Shown here in pieces: positions 33,158 to 41,561 of a stretch of 49,842 nt of DNA. The position numbers and the translations under genes were made by a program. How positions within the stretch are numbered: position 1 is the stretch's first letter; every line of letters begins with the position of its first letter. Source of the DNA: an uncultured Bacilli bacterium (GTDB taxonomy: Bacteria > Bacillota_I > Bacilli_A > RF39 > UBA660); NCBI GenBank assembly GCA_934096735.1, contig CAKOMS010000006.1, positions 1-49,842 of the forward strand, given 5' to 3'. The notes below the pieces were generated by a model. The model saw nothing but the letters and a program-made list of their open reading frames with translations. It was not told the origin of the DNA and searched no databases.

Positions 33158-33584
33158 TTGATACCATCTTTTCATATTCATCTAAAATAAGTTTATTAAC
33201 TTTTTCTAACATATCATCACTACTATTTAATATTACTCTTTCATAATTATCTAACTTTCTATAAAACTCCTCAGAAACATAAATATTTTTTAAATAAACA
33301 TCAGTATCATTATCTTCTAAATATACAACCATTTCATTAAGTAAATCTAAATTTTTATAAATAGCACTATAAACTTTATAATAATTATCTTCATATATAA
33401 CTGAAGAAGGCTTTGTTTTTTTAGATTCTAACATTGCTTTATTATAATCTTTATAAGCTCCGGTTTGTATTGCAAACACTACATAATCACTATTAATTTC
33501 TTTATTATTTTTCGCATAACAAAAACAAACCAAAATAGATATTATTACTAAAAAACTTGATATTATAATAAATTTCTTCTTCAT
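33150..33584 (-). CDS. Membrane-anchored SPOR-like protein
   Basis: 144 residues. One N-terminal membrane helix (FIIISSFLVIISILVCFCY), then YVVFAIQTGAYKDYNKAMLESKKTKPSSVIYEDNYYKVY, which fits a SPOR repeat (Q-x-G-A-Y/F then helix, then Y-K-V), a fold that binds peptidoglycan bare of stem peptides at division sites. GGTGAG sits four bases before the ATG at 33584. Directly upstream of mreCD, so a cell-wall role is consistent. Confidence 0.65.
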   Translation of the reverse strand: MKKKFIIISSFLVIISILVCFCYAKNNKEINSDYVVFAIQTGAYKDYNKAMLESKKTKPSSVIYEDNYYKVYSAIYKNLDLLNEMVVYLEDNDTDVYLKNIYVSEEFYRKLDNYERVILNSSDDMLEKVNKLILDEYEKMVSNV

Positions 33585-33649
33585 TATACTCACCTAAATT
33601 TATAATAACATAAAGCACTTAAATAAAATGTCGAATAAAGTAAAGCATT

Positions 33650-33672
33650 AAAAAAATAGGCAAACACCTATT
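33650..33672 (-). terminator. Terminator of the gat-hydroxyacyl-CoA dehydrogenase operon
   Basis: Minus strand: AATAGG-TGTTTG-CCTATT followed by seven T; starts at the stop codon of the dehydrogenase gene. Confidence 0.75.
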
Positions 33673-34615
33673 AATTTTTGTATTTATAAAATCCTTCTTT
33701 AGTACTCTTTCCAAGTTTACCTTTATCTATATATTCTTTTAATAACTTTTCCATGCCTTTAAAATTATATGGTGCTAAAAAAGACGGAATATTTACATAC
33801 ATTTTAACAATCTCATATGCAGTATTAAGTCCCACTGTATCAAGTATTTGAAATGGTCCTTTAGGTGAACCAGTACCAAGTGTCCAAGCTTTATCAATAC
33901 TTTCTACATCAGAAATACCATTTACAAGTAAATCAAGTCCAGAAAATAAAAGTGGTATTAACATCGAATTCAATAAATATCCAGATTTTTCTTTATTTAA
34001 AGGAAGTGCAACCATATTTATACTTTTACCAAAAGACATTACACTTTTAAAAGCATCATCATCAGTTTTACTATGTCTCATAACTTCAACAATATTATTC
34101 TTCCAAATAGTATTAGCAAAATGCATAGATAAAAATCTATTTGGGTATTTAATAAATTTAGAAAGTTTACTAGGTAACATAGTAGATGAATTAGTAACTA
34201 CTATTGTTTTATTATTAACATATTTTGAAATATTTTCAAAAACACTTTTTTTAACTGAAATATTTTCAGTAACAGACTCAATAATTATATCAGCATTACT
34301 AATAATACTTTCATTAATAACACTTATATTTATATTATTAATTGCATTCTCTACATTTTTAATACATAATTCTTTATCAAAATCTTCATAATTAGATATT
34401 CCAAAACACCAATATTTTAATACATCACTATCTTTAGAACTCATTTTATTAATATCTTCTAAATAATTATTTTTTAAATTATTTAACTTTTCTAAAGCAT
34501 CATTTCTTTGACTTTCATCTTGTATAATAAGATTTACTTTTTTAGATACATATGCACATTGAAATGCAATTTGACTTCCTAAAACCCCTGAACCAATAAC
34601 CACAACATTTTTCAT
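33671..34615 (-). CDS. 3-hydroxyacyl-CoA dehydrogenase family protein
   Basis: 314 residues. N-terminal NAD-binding VVVIGSGVLGSQIAFQCA, ADIIIESVTENISVKKSVFENI, VTNSSTMLPSKL, MHFANTIWKNNIVEV (the catalytic His in HFxNP, here HFANT) and GYLLNSMLIPLLFSGLDLL; C-terminal helical domain with GTGSPKGPFQILDTVGL. It resembles 3-hydroxybutyryl-CoA dehydrogenase. No other beta-oxidation or butyrate gene is nearby; it ends the gatCAB operon, so the substrate is uncertain. Confidence 0.85.
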   Translation of the reverse strand: MKNVVVIGSGVLGSQIAFQCAYVSKKVNLIIQDESQRNDALEKLNNLKNNYLEDINKMSSKDSDVLKYWCFGISNYEDFDKELCIKNVENAINNINISVINESIISNADIIIESVTENISVKKSVFENISKYVNNKTIVVTNSSTMLPSKLSKFIKYPNRFLSMHFANTIWKNNIVEVMRHSKTDDDAFKSVMSFGKSINMVALPLNKEKSGYLLNSMLIPLLFSGLDLLVNGISDVESIDKAWTLGTGSPKGPFQILDTVGLNTAYEIVKMYVNIPSFLAPYNFKGMEKLLKEYIDKGKLGKSTKEGFYKYKN

Positions 34616-34630
34616 TTAACCATTCCTTTT

Positions 34631-36058
34631 CTATTTGTTTAATAATTCATTTAATATTTGATTAACCATTTGTGGATTTGCTTTTCCCTTAGTTTCTTTC
34701 ATAACACACCCAACAAAATATCCAAATAAATTACTCTTTCCATTCTTATATTCTTCAATTTGACTCTTATTTATACTAAGAATATTATTAATAATATCTC
34801 TAAGTTCATCTTCATTACTTAATTGTTTATTATCATCTTTTAAATATTCTTTAGGCTCAATTTTTTCTTCTAATGATTTATAAAAAATATCTTTAGCTTG
34901 TTTAGAAGAAATAGTATTATTACTAACTTCATCAGTAATTTCTTTTAAATATTCAGGTTTTAAATAAAATTCACTAATGCTTATACATTCTTTATTTAAA
35001 TAAGAAGTAATCATACCATTTAAATAATTAGCAGCAACTTTACTATCAATACCTATATTAACACACTTTTCAAAATAATCAGCCATACCTCTATCTTTTA
35101 ATATAATATCTGTATCATATTCACTTAAATTAAATTCATTAATATATTGTTTTTTTCTCTCTAGTGGAAGTTTTGGAATAGAAGATTTAATTTCATTAAT
35201 CCATTCTTCACTTATTTTATGTTTAGGAATATTTGGTTCAACAAAATATTTATAATCTATAGCATCAACTTTACTTCTCATTCTTTTAGTAGTCATACTT
35301 TCTTCATCCCATCTTCTGGTTTCTTGTTCTACTAAATCATACTTACCTTCCATTTTAAGTTTACTTTGTCTTTCAATCTCGTAATTAATAACATCTCTTA
35401 CACCCTTAAAAGAATTAACATTTTTAACTTCAACTTTAGTTCCTAAAGTATCACTATCAAAATCCATTATAGAAACATTTACATCACATCTAATTTGTCC
35501 TTTTTTAGTATCAGCTTCAGAAATATCAGCATATTGATATATTTTTCTAATAGTCTCTAAAAATGCAACAGCCTCATCAGCATCATTAAATACCGGCTCT
35601 GTGACAAGTTCAAGTAGTGGAACACCACTTCTATTATAGTTTATTAATGACATATGTTCTAAATGTTCTAAACTAGCTGAGTCTTCTTCTAAATGTATAT
35701 CATGAATTAAAACATTTTTAACTTTACCATTTACTACTATATCTATATTACCATTTATTCCAATTGGATTATGCATTTGAGTTATTTGATAACCTTTTGG
35801 TAAATCTGGATAATAATAGTTTTTTCTATCAAAAGAAAGTTCATTAGGTATTTTACAATTAAATATCAAACTAGCCATTATAGCTTTTCTAACGCATTCT
35901 TTATTAACTGTAGGAAGTATTCCTGGAAATCCCATATCAACAGGACTTACATAAATATTAGACATATCACTATAACTATTTTGTGAATCTGAAAAAACTT
36001 TAGAATTAGAAGACATTTCACAATGCATCTCAAGTCCAATAACTGCTTTATATTTCAT
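34631..36058 (-). CDS. gatB: Aspartyl/glutamyl-tRNA amidotransferase subunit B
   Basis: 475 residues. GLEMHCEM, FSDSQNSYSD, DMGFPGILPTVN, NYYYPDLPKGYQITQ, LEEDSASL, NRSGVPLLELVTEP and the tail QNxxLFGYFVGCVMKETKGKANPQMVNQIL-like end identify GatB with its tRNA-binding YqeY-like C domain. It binds mischarged Glu-tRNA(Gln) and kinates it. AsnRS is encoded in the window, so the likely job is Gln-tRNA synthesis. Starts one base overlapping the gatA stop. Confidence 0.96.
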   Translation of the reverse strand: MKYKAVIGLEMHCEMSSNSKVFSDSQNSYSDMSNIYVSPVDMGFPGILPTVNKECVRKAIMASLIFNCKIPNELSFDRKNYYYPDLPKGYQITQMHNPIGINGNIDIVVNGKVKNVLIHDIHLEEDSASLEHLEHMSLINYNRSGVPLLELVTEPVFNDADEAVAFLETIRKIYQYADISEADTKKGQIRCDVNVSIMDFDSDTLGTKVEVKNVNSFKGVRDVINYEIERQSKLKMEGKYDLVEQETRRWDEESMTTKRMRSKVDAIDYKYFVEPNIPKHKISEEWINEIKSSIPKLPLERKKQYINEFNLSEYDTDIILKDRGMADYFEKCVNIGIDSKVAANYLNGMITSYLNKECISISEFYLKPEYLKEITDEVSNNTISSKQAKDIFYKSLEEKIEPKEYLKDDNKQLSNEDELRDIINNILSINKSQIEEYKNGKSNLFGYFVGCVMKETKGKANPQMVNQILNELLNK

Positions 36059-37518
36059 TATTTCAAATCCTCCTTAATCATGGCAATTTGTCCACTATAA
36101 TTCATTTTGCTTTCTAAAAATGCTGCTACATTTAATGCCGTAATATCATCTTTTACTTTTGAAGTAATATTTATACCAACCGGCATATCATTAATAAACC
36201 CATTTGGTATAGTAATTGATGGATATCCTCCAAAATTAGCAATAGTTAAATAATTTTCTAACGCAGAAGTTTCAGTTATTTTAAATTCATCATTACTATC
36301 TTTAATTAAAGGAGCAATTCCACTACCAACTGGCATAACAATAGCATCATATTCTTCAAAAATTTTATTAAATGCATCAACTATAAGTCTTCTAGCCTTT
36401 TTAGCATTTATAAAGTATCTTTCTTGATTTTCTTTTTGCAAAACATATGATCCTATAACAAGTCTTCTTTTAATCAATGAAGAAAAACCTTTAGTTCTTG
36501 CATCCTTCATTAAATCCATTACATTTTGATTTGGACTAGATACTCCAAAAGGTATACCAGTTAAATTAGATAAATTACTTGTAGCTTCTGCTCTAGATAT
36601 AGTAGCATAAACACTTCCTACTGCATTAAGTAATTCCTTTTTAACACTAACACCAGTTACTTCAATATTTTCTTTTTTAAATAATTCTAATGTTTTATTA
36701 AAATTATTTAAATGTTCTACTAAAATATCACTTGGATTACTATAACTCCCAATATCAACAAGTTCTTTTATATAACATATTTTTTTTGTAGAAATATCTA
36801 AATTAATACTTTTATATAAATTAATATTACTTGAATCCCAACTAGTCAAGTCTTTTTCATCAATTCCCTTCATAGCATCAACCACAATAGCAGCATCTAC
36901 TACACTTCTTGTAAGAACGCCACAAGTATCTAAACTAGAAGCAAAAGGAAAAAGACCATATCTAGAAATCATTCCATAAGTTGGTTTATATCCTACAATA
37001 CCAGTATAACCAGCAGGCTTTCTTATTGAATCTCCAGTATCACTTCCAAGAGCAAAAGGATAAATTCCCAAACTAACAGCACATGCACTACCAGATGAAG
37101 AACCTCCACAAATTCTATTTATATTCCAAGGATTTTTACAAACTCCAGTATTAGAAGTAGTACCAGTGCCCCCTAATCCAAATTCATCAAGTTGTGTCTT
37201 AGATACTAAAATAGCACCGCTTTTTTCCAAATTTTCTATAGCAGTAGCATTAAAAAAAGGTACATAATTTTTTAAAATATTAGATGATCCTGTAGAAAGT
37301 ATTCCTTTAGTAGAATAATTATCTTTAGAAGCATAAGGTATACCATTTAATAAAGAATCTTCATTTTTTACCCATTTTGGATTATCTATAATAGTTATAA
37401 ATGGATTACAAATATCTTGATATTTTTTAGATTTATTTACACATTCATTTACTAATTCTTCACTAGTTACACTACCATTTTTAATATCATCTTGTAACTT
37501 TTCAATTTCACTTCTCAT
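36058..37518 (-). CDS. gatA: Aspartyl/glutamyl-tRNA amidotransferase subunit A
   Basis: 486 residues. Amidase-signature enzyme releasing ammonia from glutamine. Lys in YASKDNYS, the serine-rich GGSSSGSACAVS and the nucleophile region LGSDTGDSIRKPAGYTG are present; the usual DTGGSIR reads DTGDSIR, a change directly beside the catalytic Ser. Length and C-terminal NFGGYPSITIPNGF are normal. Ammonia passes by a tunnel to GatB. Overlaps gatB by one base and follows gatC by three. Confidence 0.96.
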   Translation of the reverse strand: MRSEIEKLQDDIKNGSVTSEELVNECVNKSKKYQDICNPFITIIDNPKWVKNEDSLLNGIPYASKDNYSTKGILSTGSSNILKNYVPFFNATAIENLEKSGAILVSKTQLDEFGLGGTGTTSNTGVCKNPWNINRICGGSSSGSACAVSLGIYPFALGSDTGDSIRKPAGYTGIVGYKPTYGMISRYGLFPFASSLDTCGVLTRSVVDAAIVVDAMKGIDEKDLTSWDSSNINLYKSINLDISTKKICYIKELVDIGSYSNPSDILVEHLNNFNKTLELFKKENIEVTGVSVKKELLNAVGSVYATISRAEATSNLSNLTGIPFGVSSPNQNVMDLMKDARTKGFSSLIKRRLVIGSYVLQKENQERYFINAKKARRLIVDAFNKIFEEYDAIVMPVGSGIAPLIKDSNDEFKITETSALENYLTIANFGGYPSITIPNGFINDMPVGINITSKVKDDITALNVAAFLESKMNYSGQIAMIKEDLK

Positions 37519-37521
37519 TTA

Positions 37522-37815
37522 TTACACCACCTTTGGTACTATTACTTCATTTCTAGTTTTTTCACGAGCATTTTGAAGTAATAAAATAACATTTTCATTA
37601 TGATACTCATCATCACTTCTAAATTCATATGTTTGATCATCTAAACAATAATCCATAGTATCTGCACTACCTAAACCCTCTATTTTATTTAAAAGATTAA
37701 TACTTTCATCAATGTTTTTAAATTCACTTAATATTAAATCTACTTCATCAGAAGTAAGTCCAATTAATAACTTATCAGCATAACTAATAATATCTTCTTT
37801 AGTAAAATTATTCAT
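37522..37815 (-). CDS. gatC: Aspartyl/glutamyl-tRNA amidotransferase subunit C
   Basis: 97 residues. Small belt subunit joining GatA and GatB: FTKEDIISYADKLLIGLTSDEVDLILSEFKNIDESI and the C-terminal NEVIVPKVV (family end xxVPxVV). The ATG at 37815 has AGTGAT four bases upstream and overlaps the upstream kinase gene by eight bases. Confidence 0.9.
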   Translation of the reverse strand: MNNFTKEDIISYADKLLIGLTSDEVDLILSEFKNIDESINLLNKIEGLGSADTMDYCLDDQTYEFRSDDEYHNENVILLLQNAREKTRNEVIVPKVV

Positions 37816-38362
37816 CTGTATCACTCATTTCCATAAATATTTCATCCATTCTATTATAAACATCTTCTACATTTCCATTATTAAAAATATAATAATCAGC
37901 ATAAGCAATCGGACCAGCTTTTCTAATATTTTCTATTTCGGTCAAATCTCTTTTCACTGCATCTTCATAGTTAAATGGTCTAACTACTCTTTTAGAAAGT
38001 CTTTCATATCTTAATTTTTTATCACATATCATTGATATAGTTATTAATTCTGGAATCTCTTTTTTTATTATCATTAGTTCATCCCAAGAATAAAGTCCAT
38101 CTAAAACAACATCACCATTATAGAGTAATTCTTTAATTTTAGGAAGTAAAATTATTGCATAAGCACCCATACCATATTCACTTCTAAGTCTTTCTCTCAT
38201 CATTTTCTCATTATCTGGAGTTACTAAAATATTTTCTTCTTTTAATTTATCCATAGTAACACCACCAAAATAAACCTTCTGATAATTCTTTTTTTCTAAA
38301 TATTCACACAAAACACTTTTTCCAGAACCACACATACCAACAACTGCAATTATTTTATTCAT
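37808..38362 (-). CDS. UPF0200/dephospho-CoA kinase-like P-loop kinase
   Basis: 184 residues. Walker A VVGMCGSGKSVL, GDVVLDGLYSWDELMIIKKE, a LID-like SKRVVRPFNYEDAVKRDLTEIENI, then ADYYIFNNGNVEDVYN. The arrangement fits the UPF0200/adenylate-kinase-like group best known in archaea (GMPGSGKS, RLREEYGMDA, DGIRS, ADYMIxN) more than classical CoaE, which has GGIGSGKS. The nucleotide substrate is unknown. First gene of the gatCAB operon behind the asnS terminator. Confidence 0.7.
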   Translation of the reverse strand: MNKIIAVVGMCGSGKSVLCEYLEKKNYQKVYFGGVTMDKLKEENILVTPDNEKMMRERLRSEYGMGAYAIILLPKIKELLYNGDVVLDGLYSWDELMIIKKEIPELITISMICDKKLRYERLSKRVVRPFNYEDAVKRDLTEIENIRKAGPIAYADYYIFNNGNVEDVYNRMDEIFMEMSDTDE

Positions 38363-38404
38363 CTAAACCACTCAACTTTCTAATATATTATATCTAAAAA
38401 TGTT

Positions 38405-38436
38405 TAAAAAGAAAAGATTAGAATAATCTAACCTTT
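38405..38436 (-). terminator. Terminator of hisS-aspS-asnS
   Basis: Minus strand: AAAGGTTAGA and TCTAATCTTT (one G-T pair) around a four-base loop (38436-38413), then TTTTCTTTTT-like tail. Begins right at the asnS stop. Confidence 0.8.
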
Positions 38437-39813
38437 CTAATATTCACAACTTCCTGGAGTTCTAGGATAAGGTATAACATCTCTAATATTTTCAATACCA
38501 GTTAAATACATTATTAATCTTTCAAATCCCATACCAAATCCAGAATGAACACAACCACCAAATCTTCTTAAATTTAAATACCATTCTATTGAGCTAGAAT
38601 CAACTCCAAGTTCTTTCATTCTCTCTACTAGAACTTCATAATTATCTTCTCTTTGGCTTCCTCCAAATAACTCACCAGAACCAGGAACAATTAAATCAAC
38701 CGCTGCAACAGTCTTATTATCGCTATTTAATTTCATGTAATATGCCTTTATATCTTTAGGCCAATTTTTAACAAATACTGGTCCGTTAAAATGATTAGTT
38801 ATCCACTTTTCATGTTCTTTAGCAATATCATCTTCATAAGATGGTGTAAACTCCCATTTCTCACCACTATTAAGTAGTAAATCAACAACATCTTTATGAT
38901 CAATTCTAACAAAATGACCCTCCAAAACTTTTAAAAGTCTATTTTGTAAACCATTTTCTACAAATTTATCTAAAAATTTAATTTCATCTTCACAATTATC
39001 TAATATATATTTAACAACATACTTAAGAAAATCTTCTTCAATATCCATAAGTTTATCTAAATCTGCAAAAGCAATTTCAGGTTCAATCATCCAAAATTCA
39101 TTAGCATGTGTCTTAGTATTAGAATTCTCTGTTCTAAATGTTGGTCCAAAAGTATAAATCTTTTTATATGCAAGGGCAAAAGTTTCACCATGTAATTGTC
39201 CAGAACCAGTAATAAAAGTCTTTTTACCAAAAAGTTCTTTACTAAAATCAACTTTACCATCTTTCATTGGCATATTATCAAAATCCATTGTACTTACTTT
39301 AAACATTTGATCAGATCCTTCACAATCTGCAGTAGTTAAAAGTGGTGTATGTACATATACATAATTATTATCCTGAAAATATTTATGTATCGCAAAAGAT
39401 GCTACACTTCTAATTCTAAAAACATTTTGAAATAAATTAGTTCTAGGTCTTAAATATGCAATTTCTCTTAAATATTCTCTAGTAGGTCTTCCCTTTGCTT
39501 GTAAAGGATAATCATCATCACATGAACCCAATAAAGTAATACTACTTGCAACAAGTTCATAATCTTGTGTACCACTAGATTCTACAATTTTACCACTAAC
39601 AGATATCGAACTACCTAAAGAAAATTTACAAATATCTTTAAAATTTTCTAAAGTATCATTATATACAACTTGTAAATGAACTGAAGTAGTACCATCAGAA
39701 AAATCTATAAATCCAAAATTCTTTTGATCCCTATTACTTCTAATCCAACCTTCAATAGTTACTTCTTTACCTAAATAACTTTTTATATCTTTTAATATAT
39801 CTTTTAAATCCAT
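38437..39813 (-). CDS. asnS: Asparaginyl-tRNA synthetase
   Basis: 458 residues. N-terminal anticodon-binding OB fold (EVTIEGWIRSNRDQKNFGFIDFSDG), class II motif 2 FGPTFRTENSNTKTHANEFWMIEPE, and motif 3 GFGMGFERLIMYLTGIENIRDVIPYPRTPG. The EPE and HANEFW wording separates it from AspRS. Charges tRNA(Asn) directly. It follows aspS by eight bases, extending the T-box-controlled hisS-aspS transcript. Confidence 0.96.
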   Translation of the reverse strand: MDLKDILKDIKSYLGKEVTIEGWIRSNRDQKNFGFIDFSDGTTSVHLQVVYNDTLENFKDICKFSLGSSISVSGKIVESSGTQDYELVASSITLLGSCDDDYPLQAKGRPTREYLREIAYLRPRTNLFQNVFRIRSVASFAIHKYFQDNNYVYVHTPLLTTADCEGSDQMFKVSTMDFDNMPMKDGKVDFSKELFGKKTFITGSGQLHGETFALAYKKIYTFGPTFRTENSNTKTHANEFWMIEPEIAFADLDKLMDIEEDFLKYVVKYILDNCEDEIKFLDKFVENGLQNRLLKVLEGHFVRIDHKDVVDLLLNSGEKWEFTPSYEDDIAKEHEKWITNHFNGPVFVKNWPKDIKAYYMKLNSDNKTVAAVDLIVPGSGELFGGSQREDNYEVLVERMKELGVDSSSIEWYLNLRRFGGCVHSGFGMGFERLIMYLTGIENIRDVIPYPRTPGSCEY

Positions 39814-39821
39814 TTTATCAC

Positions 39822-41552
39822 CTAATCCCTAATCTTTATATGTAATTCTCTAAGTTGAGTTTCAGTTAATGTATTTGGACCACCCATAAGTAAATCAACA
39901 CCACTAACATTCGGAGGGAATACTTGCACTTCTCTTAAATTTTCTTCATCAGTTAAAAGCATAATAATTCTATCAATACCAGGAGCCATACCAGCATGAG
40001 GAGGAGCACCAAAACCAAATGCAGTATATAAAGATCTAAATTTATTTTTAATAACTTCTTCATCATATCCAGCAATTTCAAAAGCTTTTTTCATTATTTC
40101 AATATCATGATTTCTAACAGCTCCAGAAGCCATTTCACAACCATTACATACAAAGTCATATTGTATTGCAGTAATATTTCCTATATCACTACTATTTAAT
40201 GCTTCAAGTCCACCCTTTGGCATACTAAATGGATTATGTCCAAAATCCCATTTATTTTCTTCTTCATTCCATTCATACATTGGAAAATCATTAATAATAC
40301 AAAACTCAAACTTACTTTTATCAATTAAATCAAGTTCACTACCAAGTTTATTTCTAAGTATACCAGCATATTTAAATGCTTTATCACCAGCAATAATAAA
40401 TAGTACATTACCACTTTCTAAATTAAATTTCTCTTTTAATCCATTAATTTCATCTTCACTTAAAAACTTAGTAACAGTAGAATTTAAACTACCATCTTCT
40501 AAAACTTTAATGTAGCAAAGACCACTAGCACCTTTTTCCTTAATAAAATCTTCTAATTTCTTATACCAACTATTTGGTTTATCACAAGAATCAACTTTAA
40601 TACCTCTTACCATTTTACCTTTAAAACCATTAAATGAAGAATTTTCAAATAAAGAAGAAACATCTTCAATAATAAGAGGATTTCTTAAATCTGGTTTATC
40701 AGAACCATATTTTAACATAGCTTCATTATAAGAGATTCTTCTAAAAGGTCTACTACTTACTTCCTTATCTCCAAATTCTTTAAAAATATTATAAAATACT
40801 GTTTCTCCAACTTCATAAACATCCTCTTCAGTAACAAAACTCATTTCCATATCAAGTTGATAAAATTCTAAAGTTCTATCTGCTCTACAATCTTCATCTC
40901 TAAAACATGGAGCTATTTGAAAATATCTATTAAATCCAGATACCATAAGTAATTGTTTATATATTTGTGGAGCTTGAGGAAGAGCATAAAATTTTCCCTT
41001 ATAATTTCTTGAAGGTATAACAAAATCTCTTGCTCCCTCAGGACTACTTGTAGATATTATTGGAGTACTAATTTCAGTAAAATTCATACCCTTCATAATA
41101 CTTCTAATATAATCAATTACTTTACTTCTAAATAAAATCTTATCATGTACCTCTTTATTTCTTAAATCCAAATAACGATATTTTAATCTTGTTTCCTCTG
41201 ATGCATCTTTACTTCTATTAATTTCAAAAGGAAGCAAACTAGTACACTTACCTAATATTTCAATACTTTCAAGTTCAATTTCTACTTCTCCAGTTTTCAT
41301 ATTCTTATTAACTTCACCACTACGAAGTATTACTTTACCAGTAATAGTACAAGTACTTTCTCTAGTTACATCCTTAAATAAAAGAGTATCTTCAGTTACA
41401 ACTTGAACAATGCCACTTTCATCTCTTAATGTTACAAACACTAAAGAACCTAAATTTCTAATTGAATTAATCCAACCAGCTATTCTTACAGTTTTTCCAA
41501 CATCTTCTTTAGTTACCTCTCCACAATATTTATTACGATACATATTTTCCAT
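39822..41552 (-). CDS. aspS: Aspartyl-tRNA synthetase
   Basis: 576 residues. OB fold RIAGWINSIRNLGSLVFVTLRDESG, class II motif 2 FRDEDCRADRTLEFYQLDMEMSF, an inserted GAD domain (about residues 290-400), and motif 3 GMAPGIDRIIMLLTDEENLREVQVFP. AGGAGG is six bases before ATG. With asnS present, a discriminating enzyme is expected; the sequence alone does not settle it. Second gene of the T-box unit. Confidence 0.96.
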   Translation of the reverse strand: MENMYRNKYCGEVTKEDVGKTVRIAGWINSIRNLGSLVFVTLRDESGIVQVVTEDTLLFKDVTRESTCTITGKVILRSGEVNKNMKTGEVEIELESIEILGKCTSLLPFEINRSKDASEETRLKYRYLDLRNKEVHDKILFRSKVIDYIRSIMKGMNFTEISTPIISTSSPEGARDFVIPSRNYKGKFYALPQAPQIYKQLLMVSGFNRYFQIAPCFRDEDCRADRTLEFYQLDMEMSFVTEEDVYEVGETVFYNIFKEFGDKEVSSRPFRRISYNEAMLKYGSDKPDLRNPLIIEDVSSLFENSSFNGFKGKMVRGIKVDSCDKPNSWYKKLEDFIKEKGASGLCYIKVLEDGSLNSTVTKFLSEDEINGLKEKFNLESGNVLFIIAGDKAFKYAGILRNKLGSELDLIDKSKFEFCIINDFPMYEWNEEENKWDFGHNPFSMPKGGLEALNSSDIGNITAIQYDFVCNGCEMASGAVRNHDIEIMKKAFEIAGYDEEVIKNKFRSLYTAFGFGAPPHAGMAPGIDRIIMLLTDEENLREVQVFPPNVSGVDLLMGGPNTLTETQLRELHIKIRD

Positions 41553-41561
41553 AAATTCCTC

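Noticed and set aside
36058..37518. gatA inactive because of DTGDSIR
   Set aside because: The catalytic Ser, cis-Ser and Lys are all present and the operon is complete; a one-residue change is not enough.
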